A program made the translations under genes and the position numbers. DNA of 64,000 bases from Bordetella petrii (lineage in GTDB: Bacteria > Pseudomonadota > Gammaproteobacteria > Burkholderiales > Burkholderiaceae_B): assembly GCA_017745595.1 (NCBI GenBank), contig WMBV01000018.1, positions 1 through 64,000 of the forward strand. Reading direction: 5' to 3'. The notes under the pieces are model-generated. The model searched no databases, was not told the DNA's origin, and saw only the letters and a program-made list of their open reading frames with translations. Shown piece after piece: positions 53,164 through 62,229 of the stretch. Every line of letters starts with the position of its first letter. The stretch's first letter is position 1.

Positions 53164-54126
53164 ATGAAGCAGCTATTCAAGCACTTGCTCGGCGCCGTCG
53201 CGCTGACGCTGGCCACGGCGTCCAGCGCCGCGGGATTTCCCGAACACGCCGTGGAAATGATCATTCCGTATCCGCCGGGAGGAACCGCCGACGCCGTGGC
53301 GCGGCCGTTGTCAGCCGCCATGCAAGAGCGGTTGGGAGTGCCGGTGGTGGTGGCGTACAAGCCCGGCGCCGGCGGCTCCATTGCGACCCAGTACGTGGCG
53401 CGTGCCAAGCCGGACGGCTATACCATGGTGATGGTGCTGGCCGCGCACGCCATCAATCCCAGCTTGTATTCGAACCTGCCCTACGATTCAGTGAAAGACT
53501 TCGCGCCCATATCGATGGTGGCCAAGCTGCCGCTGGCGCTATATACCAATCCCGAGTTTCCGCCCAAGACGGTGCTTGAGTTCATCCAGTACGCCAAAGA
53601 ACACCCGGGGCGTCTGTCGGTGGCGTCGGCGGGCAACGGCAACACCAGCCACCTGGCGACCGAATTGTTCGCCACCACGGCAGGCGTGAAGCTGCTGCAT
53701 GTTCCATACAAGGGCGGTGGCCCCTCGGTTACGGCGGCCATGGGCGGCGAGGTCGACGCGGTATTTGCCGGCCCCGATTCGCTGCATTTGGCGAAGGCCG
53801 GAAAACTGCATCTGGTGGCCGTCACCAGCCCGCAGCGCCTGGCGCTGGCGCCGGATACGCCCACCGTGCAGGAAGCCGGCCTGAAAGGCTATGAGGTGCA
53901 GGGCTGGTATGGACTGCTGGCTCCGGCCGGCACACCCGATGAGGCCATTGGCGTGCTGAACAAGGCCGTGTCCGAGTCTTTGGCCGACCCCAAGTTCGTC
54001 AAGACCGTGGAAAGCCTGGGCTACATCCCCACACCGTCCACGCCTTCCGGCTTTATGGACTATATCAAGCAGCAAACGACGCTCTGGGCCAAGGTCATCA
54101 AGGACGCCGGCATCAAGCTGCAGTAA
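53164..54126 (+). CDS. Bug-family extracytoplasmic solute receptor
   Basis: The product has 320 residues; the signal peptide MKQLFKHLLGAVALTLATASSA is cut near SSA-AGFPEHA. Bug signatures are EMIIPYPPGGTADAVARPL, GVPVVVAYKPGAGGSIATQYVA and SAGNGNTSHLATELF. It sits between CoA-transferase and PcaB-like lyase genes (29- and 64-bp gaps). It therefore probably binds an acid that feeds this pathway, such as a muconate- or oxoadipate-like compound; this is inference from context. No TTT membrane subunits are encoded in the window. Confidence 0.93.
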   Translation: MKQLFKHLLGAVALTLATASSAAGFPEHAVEMIIPYPPGGTADAVARPLSAAMQERLGVPVVVAYKPGAGGSIATQYVARAKPDGYTMVMVLAAHAINPSLYSNLPYDSVKDFAPISMVAKLPLALYTNPEFPPKTVLEFIQYAKEHPGRLSVASAGNGNTSHLATELFATTAGVKLLHVPYKGGGPSVTAAMGGEVDAVFAGPDSLHLAKAGKLHLVAVTSPQRLALAPDTPTVQEAGLKGYEVQGWYGLLAPAGTPDEAIGVLNKAVSESLADPKFVKTVESLGYIPTPSTPSGFMDYIKQQTTLWAKVIKDAGIKLQ

Positions 54127-54190
54127 TCTCCCGGCCGGCTCTATCCGCGGGATGCGCCGGTTTTTCCTGAATCTGAACAGCACGCACACC

Positions 54191-55543
54191 ATGCCTATTT
54201 CCGTGATCGAATCTTCCATCTTCAAAGATATGTTCGGCACTGCCGCGATGCGCGCCGTATTTGACGACGCGGCCACGCTGCGCCGCTATGTCGAGACAGA
54301 GGTGGCGCTGGCGCGTGTGCAGGCCGGCCTGGGCATCATCCCGCGGGCGGCGGCGGACACCATTGCCGCCCGCGCCGATGCCTCGCGCCTGGATCTGGAC
54401 GTACTCAAGACCGAAACCGAGATCGTGGGCTATCCCATCCTGCCGCTGGTGCGCCAGCTTGCCCGGATGTGCGGACCCGACGGCGAATACCTGCACTGGG
54501 GAGCCACCACGCAAGACATCATGGACACCGCGACGGTGCTGCAGGTGCGCGACGCGCTGGACTTGATCGAGGCGGATCTCGCGGAGCTGGACGGCATTCT
54601 CGATGCCTTGGCGCAGCGCTATCGAGACGCGCCGATGGCTGGCCGTACCCACCTGCAGCATGCACTGCCCGTCACGTTCGGGTACAAGGCCGCAGTGTGG
54701 CTGCTGATGGTACGCCGCCATCGCGAGCGGCTGGCGCAGCTGCGTCCGCGCGTGCTGGTGGGGCAGTTCGGCGGCGCGGCCGGCACGCTGGCCTCGCTGG
54801 GCGGGCAGGGGCTGGCGGTGCACGAGGCACTGATGCATGATCTGGGCTTGCACACGGCGCCGGTCACCTGGCACGTGGCGCGCGACGGTCTGGCCGAGGC
54901 GGTGCAATTCCTGGGTCTGGTCGCCGGCTCCCTGGGCAAGATCGGGCTGGACATCATGCTGATGATGACCAACGAGATTGCCGAGGCCTTCGAGCCGTTT
55001 GTCAAAAGCCGAGGCGCGTCCAGCACCATGCCGCAGAAGCGCAACCCGATCTCGTGCGAGCTGATGCTCAGCGCTTCCAAGACCGTGCGCCAGCACGCCG
55101 GCCTGGCCCTGGATGCGCTGGTGCAGGACTTCGAGCGCGCCACCGGCCCCTGGCACATCGAATGGTCGGCCATTCCCGAATCCTTCGTGCTGACTGCCGG
55201 GTCGCTGCGGCAGGCGAAGTTCATGCTGGGCGGCCTCGAGGTCGACACGCAACGCATGCGCAGCAACCTGGACCTGACCGGCGGCCTGATCGTGTCCGAG
55301 GCCGTGATGATGGGCCTGGCCCGGCACCTGGGACGCCAGGTTTCCCATGACCTGGTCTATGACGCCTGCCGCGCGGCCATGGCCGCGCGTTGTCCGCTGG
55401 CCGATGTGCTGGCGCGCGAGCCGCGCATATTGGCGCATCTGGACCGTGCCGCCATCGATAGGCTCTGCGATCCCGCCAACTATCTGGGGGCGGCCCCCCA
55501 GATGGTCGACCGCATGCGCGGCTTTGGCCTGCCTGCCATATGA
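54191..55543 (+). CDS. pcaB: 3-carboxy-cis,cis-muconate cycloisomerase-like lyase
   Basis: The product has 450 residues; the start MPISVIESSIFKDMFG at 54191 is preferred over an in-frame ATG 39 bases earlier. It belongs to the fumarase/aspartase superfamily: HWGATTQDIMDTA (about 98-110), RTHLQHALPVTFG (about 150) and the signature SSTMPQKRNPISCELM (about 275). The Gln in MPQKRNP is common in bacterial CMLEs, whereas adenylosuccinate lyases usually have MPHKRNP. PcaB closes 3-carboxymuconate to 4-carboxymuconolactone. PcaC- and PcaD-like genes lie on the other strand 3 kb away, but the ring-cleaving dioxygenase PcaHG is absent. Confidence 0.85.
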   Translation: MPISVIESSIFKDMFGTAAMRAVFDDAATLRRYVETEVALARVQAGLGIIPRAAADTIAARADASRLDLDVLKTETEIVGYPILPLVRQLARMCGPDGEYLHWGATTQDIMDTATVLQVRDALDLIEADLAELDGILDALAQRYRDAPMAGRTHLQHALPVTFGYKAAVWLLMVRRHRERLAQLRPRVLVGQFGGAAGTLASLGGQGLAVHEALMHDLGLHTAPVTWHVARDGLAEAVQFLGLVAGSLGKIGLDIMLMMTNEIAEAFEPFVKSRGASSTMPQKRNPISCELMLSASKTVRQHAGLALDALVQDFERATGPWHIEWSAIPESFVLTAGSLRQAKFMLGGLEVDTQRMRSNLDLTGGLIVSEAVMMGLARHLGRQVSHDLVYDACRAAMAARCPLADVLAREPRILAHLDRAAIDRLCDPANYLGAAPQMVDRMRGFGLPAI

Positions 55544-55591
55544 CGATAAAATCGCGGCTTGCCGATGAACTGGTCAGGGAAGGATGGCCCC

Positions 55592-56332
55592 ATGGAGCCG
55601 CGCTACGTTGCGTTGACGAAACGGTTGCTCAATGACATTTCGTCAGGGCTCTATCCCGTAGGCGCCAGCCTGCCAGGCGAGCTCGAGTTGGCCGGAAAGT
55701 ACGGCGTCAGCCGGGGTACCGTCCGCGCGGCGCTGGACCAGATACAGGCGCTGGGCCTGATTTCTCGCCGCAAGCGCGCCGGCACCCGGGTCGAGTCCGC
55801 GGTGCCGCGCAATCCCGAATACGGGCCGACCATCTCCACGCTCGAAGAGCTGGTGCAATATGGCGCCGATGCGCAACGGGTGGTCCACAGCGTACGTGAT
55901 CTGGTCATCGACATCGACATGAGCGCCCGCCTGGGGTGCCCGCCAGGCTCGCGCTGGACCGAGATCCAGACTTCGCGCATGAATCCCGTCGCGCCCGCCT
56001 ATCCGCTGGCCTGGTCGAATGTGTACGTGCGGGCCGCCGACGCCGCGCGTATCAGGCGCTCGCTGCGCCGCAGCCAGAGCTTGATATGCGATCTGATTTG
56101 TGAAATGACCGGTGCGGTGGTCAAGGAAGTGCGGCAGACCGTGCGGGCGGTGGGCGTGCCAGCCGAGCTGGCCGACAAGCTGAGCGCCCAGGAGGGCGAC
56201 CACGCTCTGGAATTCGTGCGCCAGTACTACGACCAGTCGAGCACCTTGTTCGAGGTGGCAGTCAGCCTGCAGCCTGCCGACCGTTTCAGCTACACCACGG
56301 TCTTGCAGCGCCAGGCCAGTCCGCCAGCCTGA
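55592..56332 (+). CDS. GntR-family regulator with UTRA domain (HutC type)
   Basis: The product has 246 residues from the ATG at 55592 (MEPRYVALTKRLLNDI); in-frame ATGs at 55559 and 55565 could add 9-11 residues. The winged helix (about 5-70) includes YGVSRGTVRAALDQIQALGLISRRKRAGTRV. The UTRA effector domain (about 85-240) includes EEFVRQYYDQ-like C-terminal sequence (ALEFVRQYYDQSSTLFEVAVS). It is the last gene of the plus-strand operon and convergent with the MmgE/PrpD gene (30-bp gap). It probably controls this operon; the ligand is unknown. Confidence 0.9.
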   Translation: MEPRYVALTKRLLNDISSGLYPVGASLPGELELAGKYGVSRGTVRAALDQIQALGLISRRKRAGTRVESAVPRNPEYGPTISTLEELVQYGADAQRVVHSVRDLVIDIDMSARLGCPPGSRWTEIQTSRMNPVAPAYPLAWSNVYVRAADAARIRRSLRRSQSLICDLICEMTGAVVKEVRQTVRAVGVPAELADKLSAQEGDHALEFVRQYYDQSSTLFEVAVSLQPADRFSYTTVLQRQASPPA

Positions 56333-56362
56333 GCCGGCGGCGCCAGCCAGGCCGGCAGCCGT

Positions 56363-57739
56363 TCAACGCGCCGCGCCGGGCGCGGCCAGCATTCGGCACA
56401 ATGCGCCGATATCCGGCAGTTCGTCCAGGGCTGCAACCATCTGGATCACTTCGCCGGCGCGTGCCCGCCCCCATACCGGCTCGGCCAGGTCCAGGAATTT
56501 ACTTTCGATGTCGGCATCGCTCATGGGCCTTCCGGCATCGCCCAGCGGGATGTCTACCAATGCCGTGCGGGTCGAGCCGTTCTGCAATTGCGCGGTGATG
56601 CGCGCCGGGCGGCCCCGGGGCCACTGCTGCTCCAGCTCGGGCGCAGCTACGATGCGCAACTGCTGCATCAAGGCCTGAACCTCCGGGCTGCGCCAGCGGC
56701 CGGTGTCGAACTGACGGGCGTCCAGGCGGGCGTCGAGCCAGGCCATCGCCACGCAGCAGGGCAGGCTGTGATCGGCCGTTTCACGGTTTTCGGGCTTGAA
56801 TTTGGCCGGGTCCGCCGTGCTGCGGAACACTTTTTCGGGCACTTCGACCTGCAGCGCGCGCATTCCATCCGCTGCCGCACCCAGTTCATGGCGCAATTTC
56901 AATGTAGCTTCCACAGGCGCCTGCAACGCGAACTGCACGGGGAACTGTTTCAAGCTGACACGCCTGGCGCGGCCTGTGCCCGCAGACAAATCGAGTGCGT
57001 CGCGCAAGCTCGAGGCATGGCGTGCGCCGCCGCTGCGCCACAGGCCTTCAAGTGCCTCGAGCGGTCCGGTAAAGCCGCGCGCCGCCAGCCGCGTCGTCAG
57101 CACGCATTCCGATGCGGGTAATGCATAACCGACTGCCTTGGCCATGCTCAAGCGGCCTTCGACCAGCGAGGCCAGTGTCAGGTGCCGGAATCCTCCCAGC
57201 GCGCAAGCATGCGCCAGTTGGTCGGCAGGCAGCCGCCAGAGTTTTCCCAGCACCAGCGGCACGACAAACCCGGCCGCGCTTACGTGGTGCATGTGCATGT
57301 CCTGTAGCGAAAAGGCGTCGGCCAGCCGTATCTGAACCTCGTAGGCGGTGGCGATGGCTTCTATCAGCTGCCGTCCGTCGCAGTGGGCGGCCTCGGCGGC
57401 CGCGAGGGCCGCGGGAATATTCTCGCTGGGGTGGCAGATGTCGCGCGACCAGTAGACGTCCATGAAATCCAGGTACCGGACTAGCGCCCCGTTGAACAGG
57501 ATGGCGCTGTCAAGGCTGCAGGCGCGGCCGCTGCCGATCAGGGAGGCCGCGTCCTGCGGCCCGCCCGGCGGCCGCAGCCACTCCGACAGTTCGCGCGCGG
57601 GCGCGCAGTGCGCCGCGCCCAGGGCGCAGCCCAGGGTGTCCAATACCAGGCGGCGAATGCTCGCGATATCTTCGGCGGGCATCTCTTCATAGCGTATGCC
57701 GGCGACATGGCGGGCGACATCTTCGATCAGGGATGGCAT
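56363..57739 (-). CDS. MmgE/PrpD-family protein
   Basis: The product has 458 residues. It starts IEDVARHVAGIRYEEMPAEDIASIRRLVLDTLGCALGAAH, the classic N-terminal helical bundle of the MmgE/PrpD fold. Later it has FMDVYWSRDICHPSENIPAALAAAEA (about 90-115), the substrate-site segment, and a C-terminal lid domain with ADHSLPCCVAMAW. PrpD dehydrates 2-methylcitrate; other members include aconitate decarboxylase and iminodisuccinate epimerase. It is the last gene of the Bug-pcaD-pcaC-Bug operon, 50 bp after a Bug gene. A dehydratase or isomerase step on a polycarboxylate is inferred. Confidence 0.88.
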   Translation of the reverse strand: MPSLIEDVARHVAGIRYEEMPAEDIASIRRLVLDTLGCALGAAHCAPARELSEWLRPPGGPQDAASLIGSGRACSLDSAILFNGALVRYLDFMDVYWSRDICHPSENIPAALAAAEAAHCDGRQLIEAIATAYEVQIRLADAFSLQDMHMHHVSAAGFVVPLVLGKLWRLPADQLAHACALGGFRHLTLASLVEGRLSMAKAVGYALPASECVLTTRLAARGFTGPLEALEGLWRSGGARHASSLRDALDLSAGTGRARRVSLKQFPVQFALQAPVEATLKLRHELGAAADGMRALQVEVPEKVFRSTADPAKFKPENRETADHSLPCCVAMAWLDARLDARQFDTGRWRSPEVQALMQQLRIVAAPELEQQWPRGRPARITAQLQNGSTRTALVDIPLGDAGRPMSDADIESKFLDLAEPVWGRARAGEVIQMVAALDELPDIGALCRMLAAPGAAR

Positions 57740-57789
57740 GCCTTCACTCCTTCAAGCAGACGGACCCGGGCCGATGCCGGACGGACGCG

Positions 57790-58746
57790 CTACTCGGCCT
57801 GGATACCGACAGCTTGTATCACTTCCTGCCAGCGCTTGCGTTCCTGCGCCAGATAATCGCCCATTTCCTTGCGCGTCATGAATACCGGCTCGTCGCCGGC
57901 ATCGATCAGGCGGCGCTGCACGTCGGGTTGCTTGAGCGCATGCTGCACTGCCTGCGCCAGCCGCTCCGTTACCGTTTCGGGCGTTCCGGGCGGCGCCACC
58001 ATGGCTGTCCATGATGCCGCGTCGTAGCCGGGCAGGACTTCCGCAATAGCGGGAACGTCAGGCAATTGCGGATTGCGCTTGGCGCCGCCAACCGCCAATG
58101 CGCGCAGCTTGCCGGCGCGCGCGTGGGGCAGAGCTGAACTGAAGGCGAAGAAGGTCAGGTCGACCTGGCCGCCCAGCGTGGCATTCATGGATTCCGAACT
58201 GCCCTTGTAGGGAACATGCTCCATTTTTATACCGGCCATTGATTGGAATAGCTCCGCGGCGAGATGCGGCGCGCTGCCGACCCCGCTGGAGCCGTAATTG
58301 AGCTTGCCGGGATTGGCTTTCGCATAGGCGATCAGTTCGGGCAGTGTGCTGGCCGGAACCTGTGGCCCGATCGCGAGCATGATGTCTTGCAACGAGGCCA
58401 TGGCAATCGGTTCGAATCGCTCCGGCTTGAAGCCGAGCCGGGCATATAGCCACTGGTTTACAACCAGCGGCCCCGGCTGGGTGAACAGCAGGGTATGCCC
58501 GTCGGGCGCTGCCCGGTATACGGCCTCGGCGCCGATGTTGCCGGCCGCGCCCGCGCGGTTTTCCACGATGACGTTTTGGCCCAGGCTGTCGCGCATCTTG
58601 GCGGCGATGACGCGGGCCAGCACGTCGGTGCCGCCGCCGCTGGCCAGCGGCACGATGATGTGTATAGGGGCATCCTGGGCCCGCGCGGCCGGCGTGGCGG
58701 CGAGAACGCCGGCCAGCGCCAGTCCGACCAGTGATTTGATGTACAT
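57790..58746 (-). CDS. Bug-family extracytoplasmic solute receptor
   Basis: The product has 318 residues; the start MYIKSLVGLALAGVLAA at 58746 (upstream GGAGACA) gives a signal peptide ending ARA-QDAPIHI. Motifs are IHIIVPLASGGGTDVLARVI, GQNVIVENRAGAAGNIGAEAV and YGSSGVGSAPHLAAELF. It lacks the common YP-x-(R/K)P-I lead, reading QDAPIHIIVP instead. It lies between pcaC-like and MmgE/PrpD genes. It is the second Bug receptor in this five-gene operon, which is unusual and may mean two alternative ligands. Confidence 0.92.
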   Translation of the reverse strand: MYIKSLVGLALAGVLAATPAARAQDAPIHIIVPLASGGGTDVLARVIAAKMRDSLGQNVIVENRAGAAGNIGAEAVYRAAPDGHTLLFTQPGPLVVNQWLYARLGFKPERFEPIAMASLQDIMLAIGPQVPASTLPELIAYAKANPGKLNYGSSGVGSAPHLAAELFQSMAGIKMEHVPYKGSSESMNATLGGQVDLTFFAFSSALPHARAGKLRALAVGGAKRNPQLPDVPAIAEVLPGYDAASWTAMVAPPGTPETVTERLAQAVQHALKQPDVQRRLIDAGDEPVFMTRKEMGDYLAQERKRWQEVIQAVGIQAE

Positions 58747-58870
58747 GAAGTGTCTCCTTCCGATGCTGGTGCGCTTTGGCACTATTGTCGTTATTGCGGG
58801 CGCCGCCGGCGCCGGGGCAAGCCCCGCCGTCGCCGGACAGTGCCTTGCACTGCTTCGATGGTCGCTTTCT

Positions 58871-59281
58871 TTACTGGTCCTCCAGTCCCTGGATGGCCAC
58901 TCCTTCAGCCTGCAGTTCCGCCATGATGTCTTCCAGGTGGTGGAAGGCTGTATTAGTGACGGGCAAGCCGCAGTAAATGGCTTGTTGGAGGAATATTTCC
59001 TTGATATCGGTCAGCAACATCCCAGCCTGCAAGGCAGCCCGCAGGTGCATGCGGAACTCTTCCCACCGGCCCAGGCCCATCATGGTGCCCAGTACCAGGA
59101 TGCGGCGGGTACGGTGGTCAAAGCCCGGCCTTGTCCAGATTTCACCCCAACCATAGCGGGTGATCAGGTCCTGGAATTCCCGGCTCACGCCGGTGATGCG
59201 CGCATTGGCGCGATCAACGTGGGCGTCGCCCAATATCTTCCGGCGGATTTTCATGCCCTCTTCATACATCTGGTCTGCCAT
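58871..59281 (-). CDS. pcaC: 4-carboxymuconolactone decarboxylase
   Basis: The product has 136 residues; the start MADQMYEEGMKIRRKILGD at 59281 follows AAGGT-like sequence weakly, with upstream extension unrelated to the family. Features are DAHVDRANA, EFQDLITRYGWGEIWTRPGFDHRTRRILVLGTMMGL and the catalytic-region HLRAALQAGMLLTDIKEIFLQQAIYCGLPVTN, all fitting PcaC of the AhpD-like CMD family. It decarboxylates 4-carboxymuconolactone to 3-oxoadipate enol-lactone. pcaD lies just upstream in the same operon (56-bp gap), and a pcaB-like lyase is on the opposite strand nearby. Confidence 0.92.
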   Translation of the reverse strand: MADQMYEEGMKIRRKILGDAHVDRANARITGVSREFQDLITRYGWGEIWTRPGFDHRTRRILVLGTMMGLGRWEEFRMHLRAALQAGMLLTDIKEIFLQQAIYCGLPVTNTAFHHLEDIMAELQAEGVAIQGLEDQ

Positions 59282-59337
59282 GCAAGGTCTCCAAGTAAGA
59301 TTGTTTGGTTGGAAGAAAGCGGGGTCTGGCGGCGCGG

Positions 59338-60120
59338 TCAGGCACGCAGGAAATCCAGGACGGCGCGATTGAAGGCTTGCGGCTGTTCGACATTGGCGAT
59401 ATGCCCGGCCTGCAACAGCGCCCATTGGGCCCCCGGAATCCGTTCGCGCAGTGGCTGTCCGTGCACATCGGCGGGGGTCGCGGTGTCCAGCGCCCCGGCA
59501 ATCACCAGCGTCGGCATGGCGATGTGCGGCAGCCGCGGGCGAAAATCGGCGTCGCGCACGGCGGCGCAGCAGGCGGCATAGCCTTCGGCCGGCATCGACG
59601 CAAAACTGGTGCGCATCGAGTGGAAGAATGGCTCGTTCCGGTCGCGATATGCCTGGGAAAAGAAGCGCGCCATCACGGTATCCGTGAGGGCCGCCATGCC
59701 TTCGCGCCTGACCAACGCCATGCGGTCCGACCAGGATTCACGCGAAGGAAGATGCGCCGACGCGTTCGACAGCACAAGCCGGGTGAGGCGATTCGGCTGA
59801 TGGATGGCCAGCCACTGTCCCACCATGGCTCCCAGCGACAGGCCGCAGAATGCAAAGTGATCGGTCCCCAGCGCATCGACTACGGCCAGCAGGTCGTGCG
59901 CCAGGTCCTCGATACGGGCGTCGCCTTGCTTGACGTCGCTTGCGCCATGGCCCCGGGTATCGATGCGCAGCACGCGATAGTGGGCGGTCAAAGCCTCCAT
60001 CTGAGGTTCCCACATGAACATGTCCGTGCCAAGCGAATTGCCCAGTACCAGCAGGGGGCGGTCGGGCCGGCCATCCAGCCGGTAAAAGAGCCGCAGGTCG
60101 GCGGCGTGATGAAAGGGCAT
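59338..60120 (-). CDS. pcaD: 3-oxoadipate enol-lactonase
   Basis: The product has 260 residues, an alpha/beta hydrolase. The nucleophile Ser95 sits in FCGLSLGAMVGQWLA, with the acid Asp in VIAGALDTATP (about 210) and His in AGHIANVEQP (about 238). LFYRLDGRPDRPLLVLGNSLGTDMFMW at the N-terminus is the PcaD signature, where NSLG forms part of the oxyanion hole. It hydrolyses 3-oxoadipate enol-lactone to 3-oxoadipate, which the PcaIJ-like transferase could activate. It is 3 bp from the upstream Bug gene stop. Confidence 0.92.
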   Translation of the reverse strand: MPFHHAADLRLFYRLDGRPDRPLLVLGNSLGTDMFMWEPQMEALTAHYRVLRIDTRGHGASDVKQGDARIEDLAHDLLAVVDALGTDHFAFCGLSLGAMVGQWLAIHQPNRLTRLVLSNASAHLPSRESWSDRMALVRREGMAALTDTVMARFFSQAYRDRNEPFFHSMRTSFASMPAEGYAACCAAVRDADFRPRLPHIAMPTLVIAGALDTATPADVHGQPLRERIPGAQWALLQAGHIANVEQPQAFNRAVLDFLRA

Positions 60121-60123
60121 GGC

Positions 60124-61101
60124 TCACTCCACCTTGATTCCGGCCTGGCCGATGGCATCTGTCCAATACTTCAATTCCGAACGCGTGAAGTCGTCGAGTC
60201 CGGCAGGTCCCATGAAGGTCGCATAGGTTCCGGCTTGTTCCGCGCGCTGCTTGAAGTTGTCGCTTTCGACGACCGCCTGGGCGGCCGCCGCCAAGCGGTC
60301 GATCGCCGCTTGCGGGGTCCCCGCTGGCGCATAGAGAGCAAACCAGGCGTCCAGTTCGACATTGGGCACGCCCGCCTCGGCGGTGGTCGGCACATCGGGC
60401 AGCATCGGATGGCGCCGCTTGCTGGCTATGGCCAGCGCCCGCAGCGAGCCCGAGCGCAGATAGCCCACCACGGCTGGAGGCGTGGTGACCAGCAGGCCGA
60501 TCTGTCCCGACAGCAGGTCCGTCATCGCGGCGCCCGCGCCCTTGTACGGAACGTGGGTCATCTTGGTGCCGGTGCGCAGCGCCAGCAGTTCGGCGCCGAT
60601 GTGCTGCATGGTGCCGACACCGGACGACGCATAGTTGATCTCGCCAGGGTGCTGCTTGGCGTAGTCGACCAGTTCTTTCAGGGTCGCCACGGGCATGTTC
60701 TTGTTGGCTACGATGACTTGCGGAGCGGTGATCGTCAACGCCACCGGCGCGAAGCTCTTGATGGGATCCCACTGCAGATTGTCGAACAGCACGGGGTTGA
60801 CCACGTGGGTGCCGGAATAGGCCAGCAGCAGGGTGTAGCCGTCCGGTTGGCTTCGTGCTACATATTGAGCGGCGATATTGCCGCTGGCGCCGGCACGGTT
60901 TTCCACGATAACGCTCTGGGCCAGGGCCGCGGTCAGGCCGTCGGCGAGCAGCCGCGCGGTGAAATCGCCGCCGCCGCCTGGCGAGGCAGGCACCACGATG
61001 GTCACGGCACGATCCGGATATCCGGCGGACTGGGCAGGCGCTGCCGCCAGTAGCCCCAGGCTCAATCCGAGTGCCATGGCGCGGCCCAATAACGCTTGCA
61101 T
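60124..61101 (-). CDS. Bug-family extracytoplasmic solute receptor
   Basis: The product has 325 residues; the start MQALLGRAMALGLSLGLLA at 61101 is chosen because it gives a compact signal peptide ending SAG-YPDRA, while the upstream frame does not. Motifs are YPDRAVTIVVPASPGGGGDF, AQSVIVENRAGASGNIAAQYVA, YASSGVGTMQHIGAELL and VPYKGAGAAMTDLLSG. It is the first gene of the operon with pcaD, pcaC, a second Bug and the PrpD-like gene. It is divergent from a LysR regulator (120-bp gap). A muconate- or carboxymuconolactone-like ligand is possible but unproven. Confidence 0.93.
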   Translation of the reverse strand: MQALLGRAMALGLSLGLLAAAPAQSAGYPDRAVTIVVPASPGGGGDFTARLLADGLTAALAQSVIVENRAGASGNIAAQYVARSQPDGYTLLLAYSGTHVVNPVLFDNLQWDPIKSFAPVALTITAPQVIVANKNMPVATLKELVDYAKQHPGEINYASSGVGTMQHIGAELLALRTGTKMTHVPYKGAGAAMTDLLSGQIGLLVTTPPAVVGYLRSGSLRALAIASKRRHPMLPDVPTTAEAGVPNVELDAWFALYAPAGTPQAAIDRLAAAAQAVVESDNFKQRAEQAGTYATFMGPAGLDDFTRSELKYWTDAIGQAGIKVE

Positions 61102-61196
61102 GTCTCTTTCCTTTTTTTTTGCGAAATTTATGATGAACCATGATAGGGAGCGGCACATGGAGCGGCAAATGACGAATTTCGCTGGGTGCCATCGAC

Positions 61197-61221
61197 GTCA
61201 TCGATAGCGGAAGCTGATGAC
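61197..61221. promoter_or_regulatory. Dyad GTCATC-N13-GATGAC before lysR
   Basis: A 6-bp perfect inverted repeat spaced by 13 bases abuts the lysR start codon in the 120-bp divergent region shared with the Bug-pcaDC operon. The position suits LysR autoregulation. The evidence is symmetry only. Confidence 0.4.
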
Positions 61222-62157
61222 ATGGAACTGAGACACTTGAGGTATTTTCTGGCGCTGGCCGAACGCTTGAATTTCACGCAGGCGGCAGCCCAGGTGCACG
61301 TGACCCAGTCGACGCTGTCACACCAGATCAGCCAGCTCGAAGAAGAGCTAGGCCAGCGCCTGTTCGACCGTTCCGACCGGCGAGTCACCATCACCGCGGC
61401 CGGCGAGCTGTTCCTGGCCAAGGCCATCAGCGCGCTGGCTGAAATCGACAACGGCATTGCGTTGATGAATACGCTCGATAAAGAGCTTTCGGGCGAACTG
61501 AGGATCGGCACGACACCGACGCTGAACATGGAGGTCGTGCCGCGCTGCATCGCGCTGTTCACGCAGGATCATCCGTCGGTGCACATGCTGGTGGAAGAAG
61601 AGACCGGCGACGAACTGATTTCGGGGCTGCAGGCGCAGCGCCTCGATCTGGTCCTGGCCTATCGGCCGTTGTTGCTGGACGGTGTTGTGTTCGAGCCGCT
61701 CTATACCGAGGAAATGATATTGGTCGTCGGCGAGCGCCATGCCTTTGCGCGCCGCCGGCGCGTGCGCATGGCCGAATTGCATGGGCGCGAGCTTGTCTTG
61801 CCGCCTCGCAAGTTCACCACGCGCCAACAGATCGACGAGGCTTTTAAGGCAGCAGGAGCGCAGCCTTTTGTGGTGATCGAGATGGTGTCGCTTGCCGCCA
61901 TCCTGGCGCTGGTCGAGCAGACGGCGCTGGCGGCCATTGTTTCGCGCAGCGCCTGGCGTGGCCGAGATGGCCTGCACGCTATTCCCCTGGAGGCCCCCAC
62001 CATGACGCGCATGCCCGGCCTGATTTGGGTGGATGGCCAATCCCGTGCGCCGGCAGCGGCGGCATTTGCGTCAATTGTGCGAAGCGTGGCGAAATCTTCG
62101 GCCCGCGAGCATCTGGAGTGGACGCACGCAAGATCATCGGCCGGCCTGCGGACCTAG
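61222..62157 (+). CDS. LysR-family transcriptional regulator
   Basis: The product has 311 residues; the start MELRHLRYFLALAERLNFTQ at 61222. The N-terminal winged helix (about 1-60) has AAAQVHVTQSTLSHQISQLEEELG. The effector domain begins LRIGTTPTLNMEVVPRCIALF and ends with AFASIVRSV. MELRHLRYF is shared by CatR, BenM and CynR-type regulators of aromatic and organic acid breakdown. Divergence from the Bug-pcaD-pcaC-Bug-PrpD operon makes it the likely activator of those genes, with a pathway intermediate as effector. Confidence 0.92.
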   Translation: MELRHLRYFLALAERLNFTQAAAQVHVTQSTLSHQISQLEEELGQRLFDRSDRRVTITAAGELFLAKAISALAEIDNGIALMNTLDKELSGELRIGTTPTLNMEVVPRCIALFTQDHPSVHMLVEEETGDELISGLQAQRLDLVLAYRPLLLDGVVFEPLYTEEMILVVGERHAFARRRRVRMAELHGRELVLPPRKFTTRQQIDEAFKAAGAQPFVVIEMVSLAAILALVEQTALAAIVSRSAWRGRDGLHAIPLEAPTMTRMPGLIWVDGQSRAPAAAAFASIVRSVAKSSAREHLEWTHARSSAGLRT

Positions 62158-62229
62158 GCTATGGATGTCGCTGTGGGCTTGCATTCGCTCGATCGCTAGG
62201 ACACCAAAGCCTAAGATAGAGTTCTGCGC

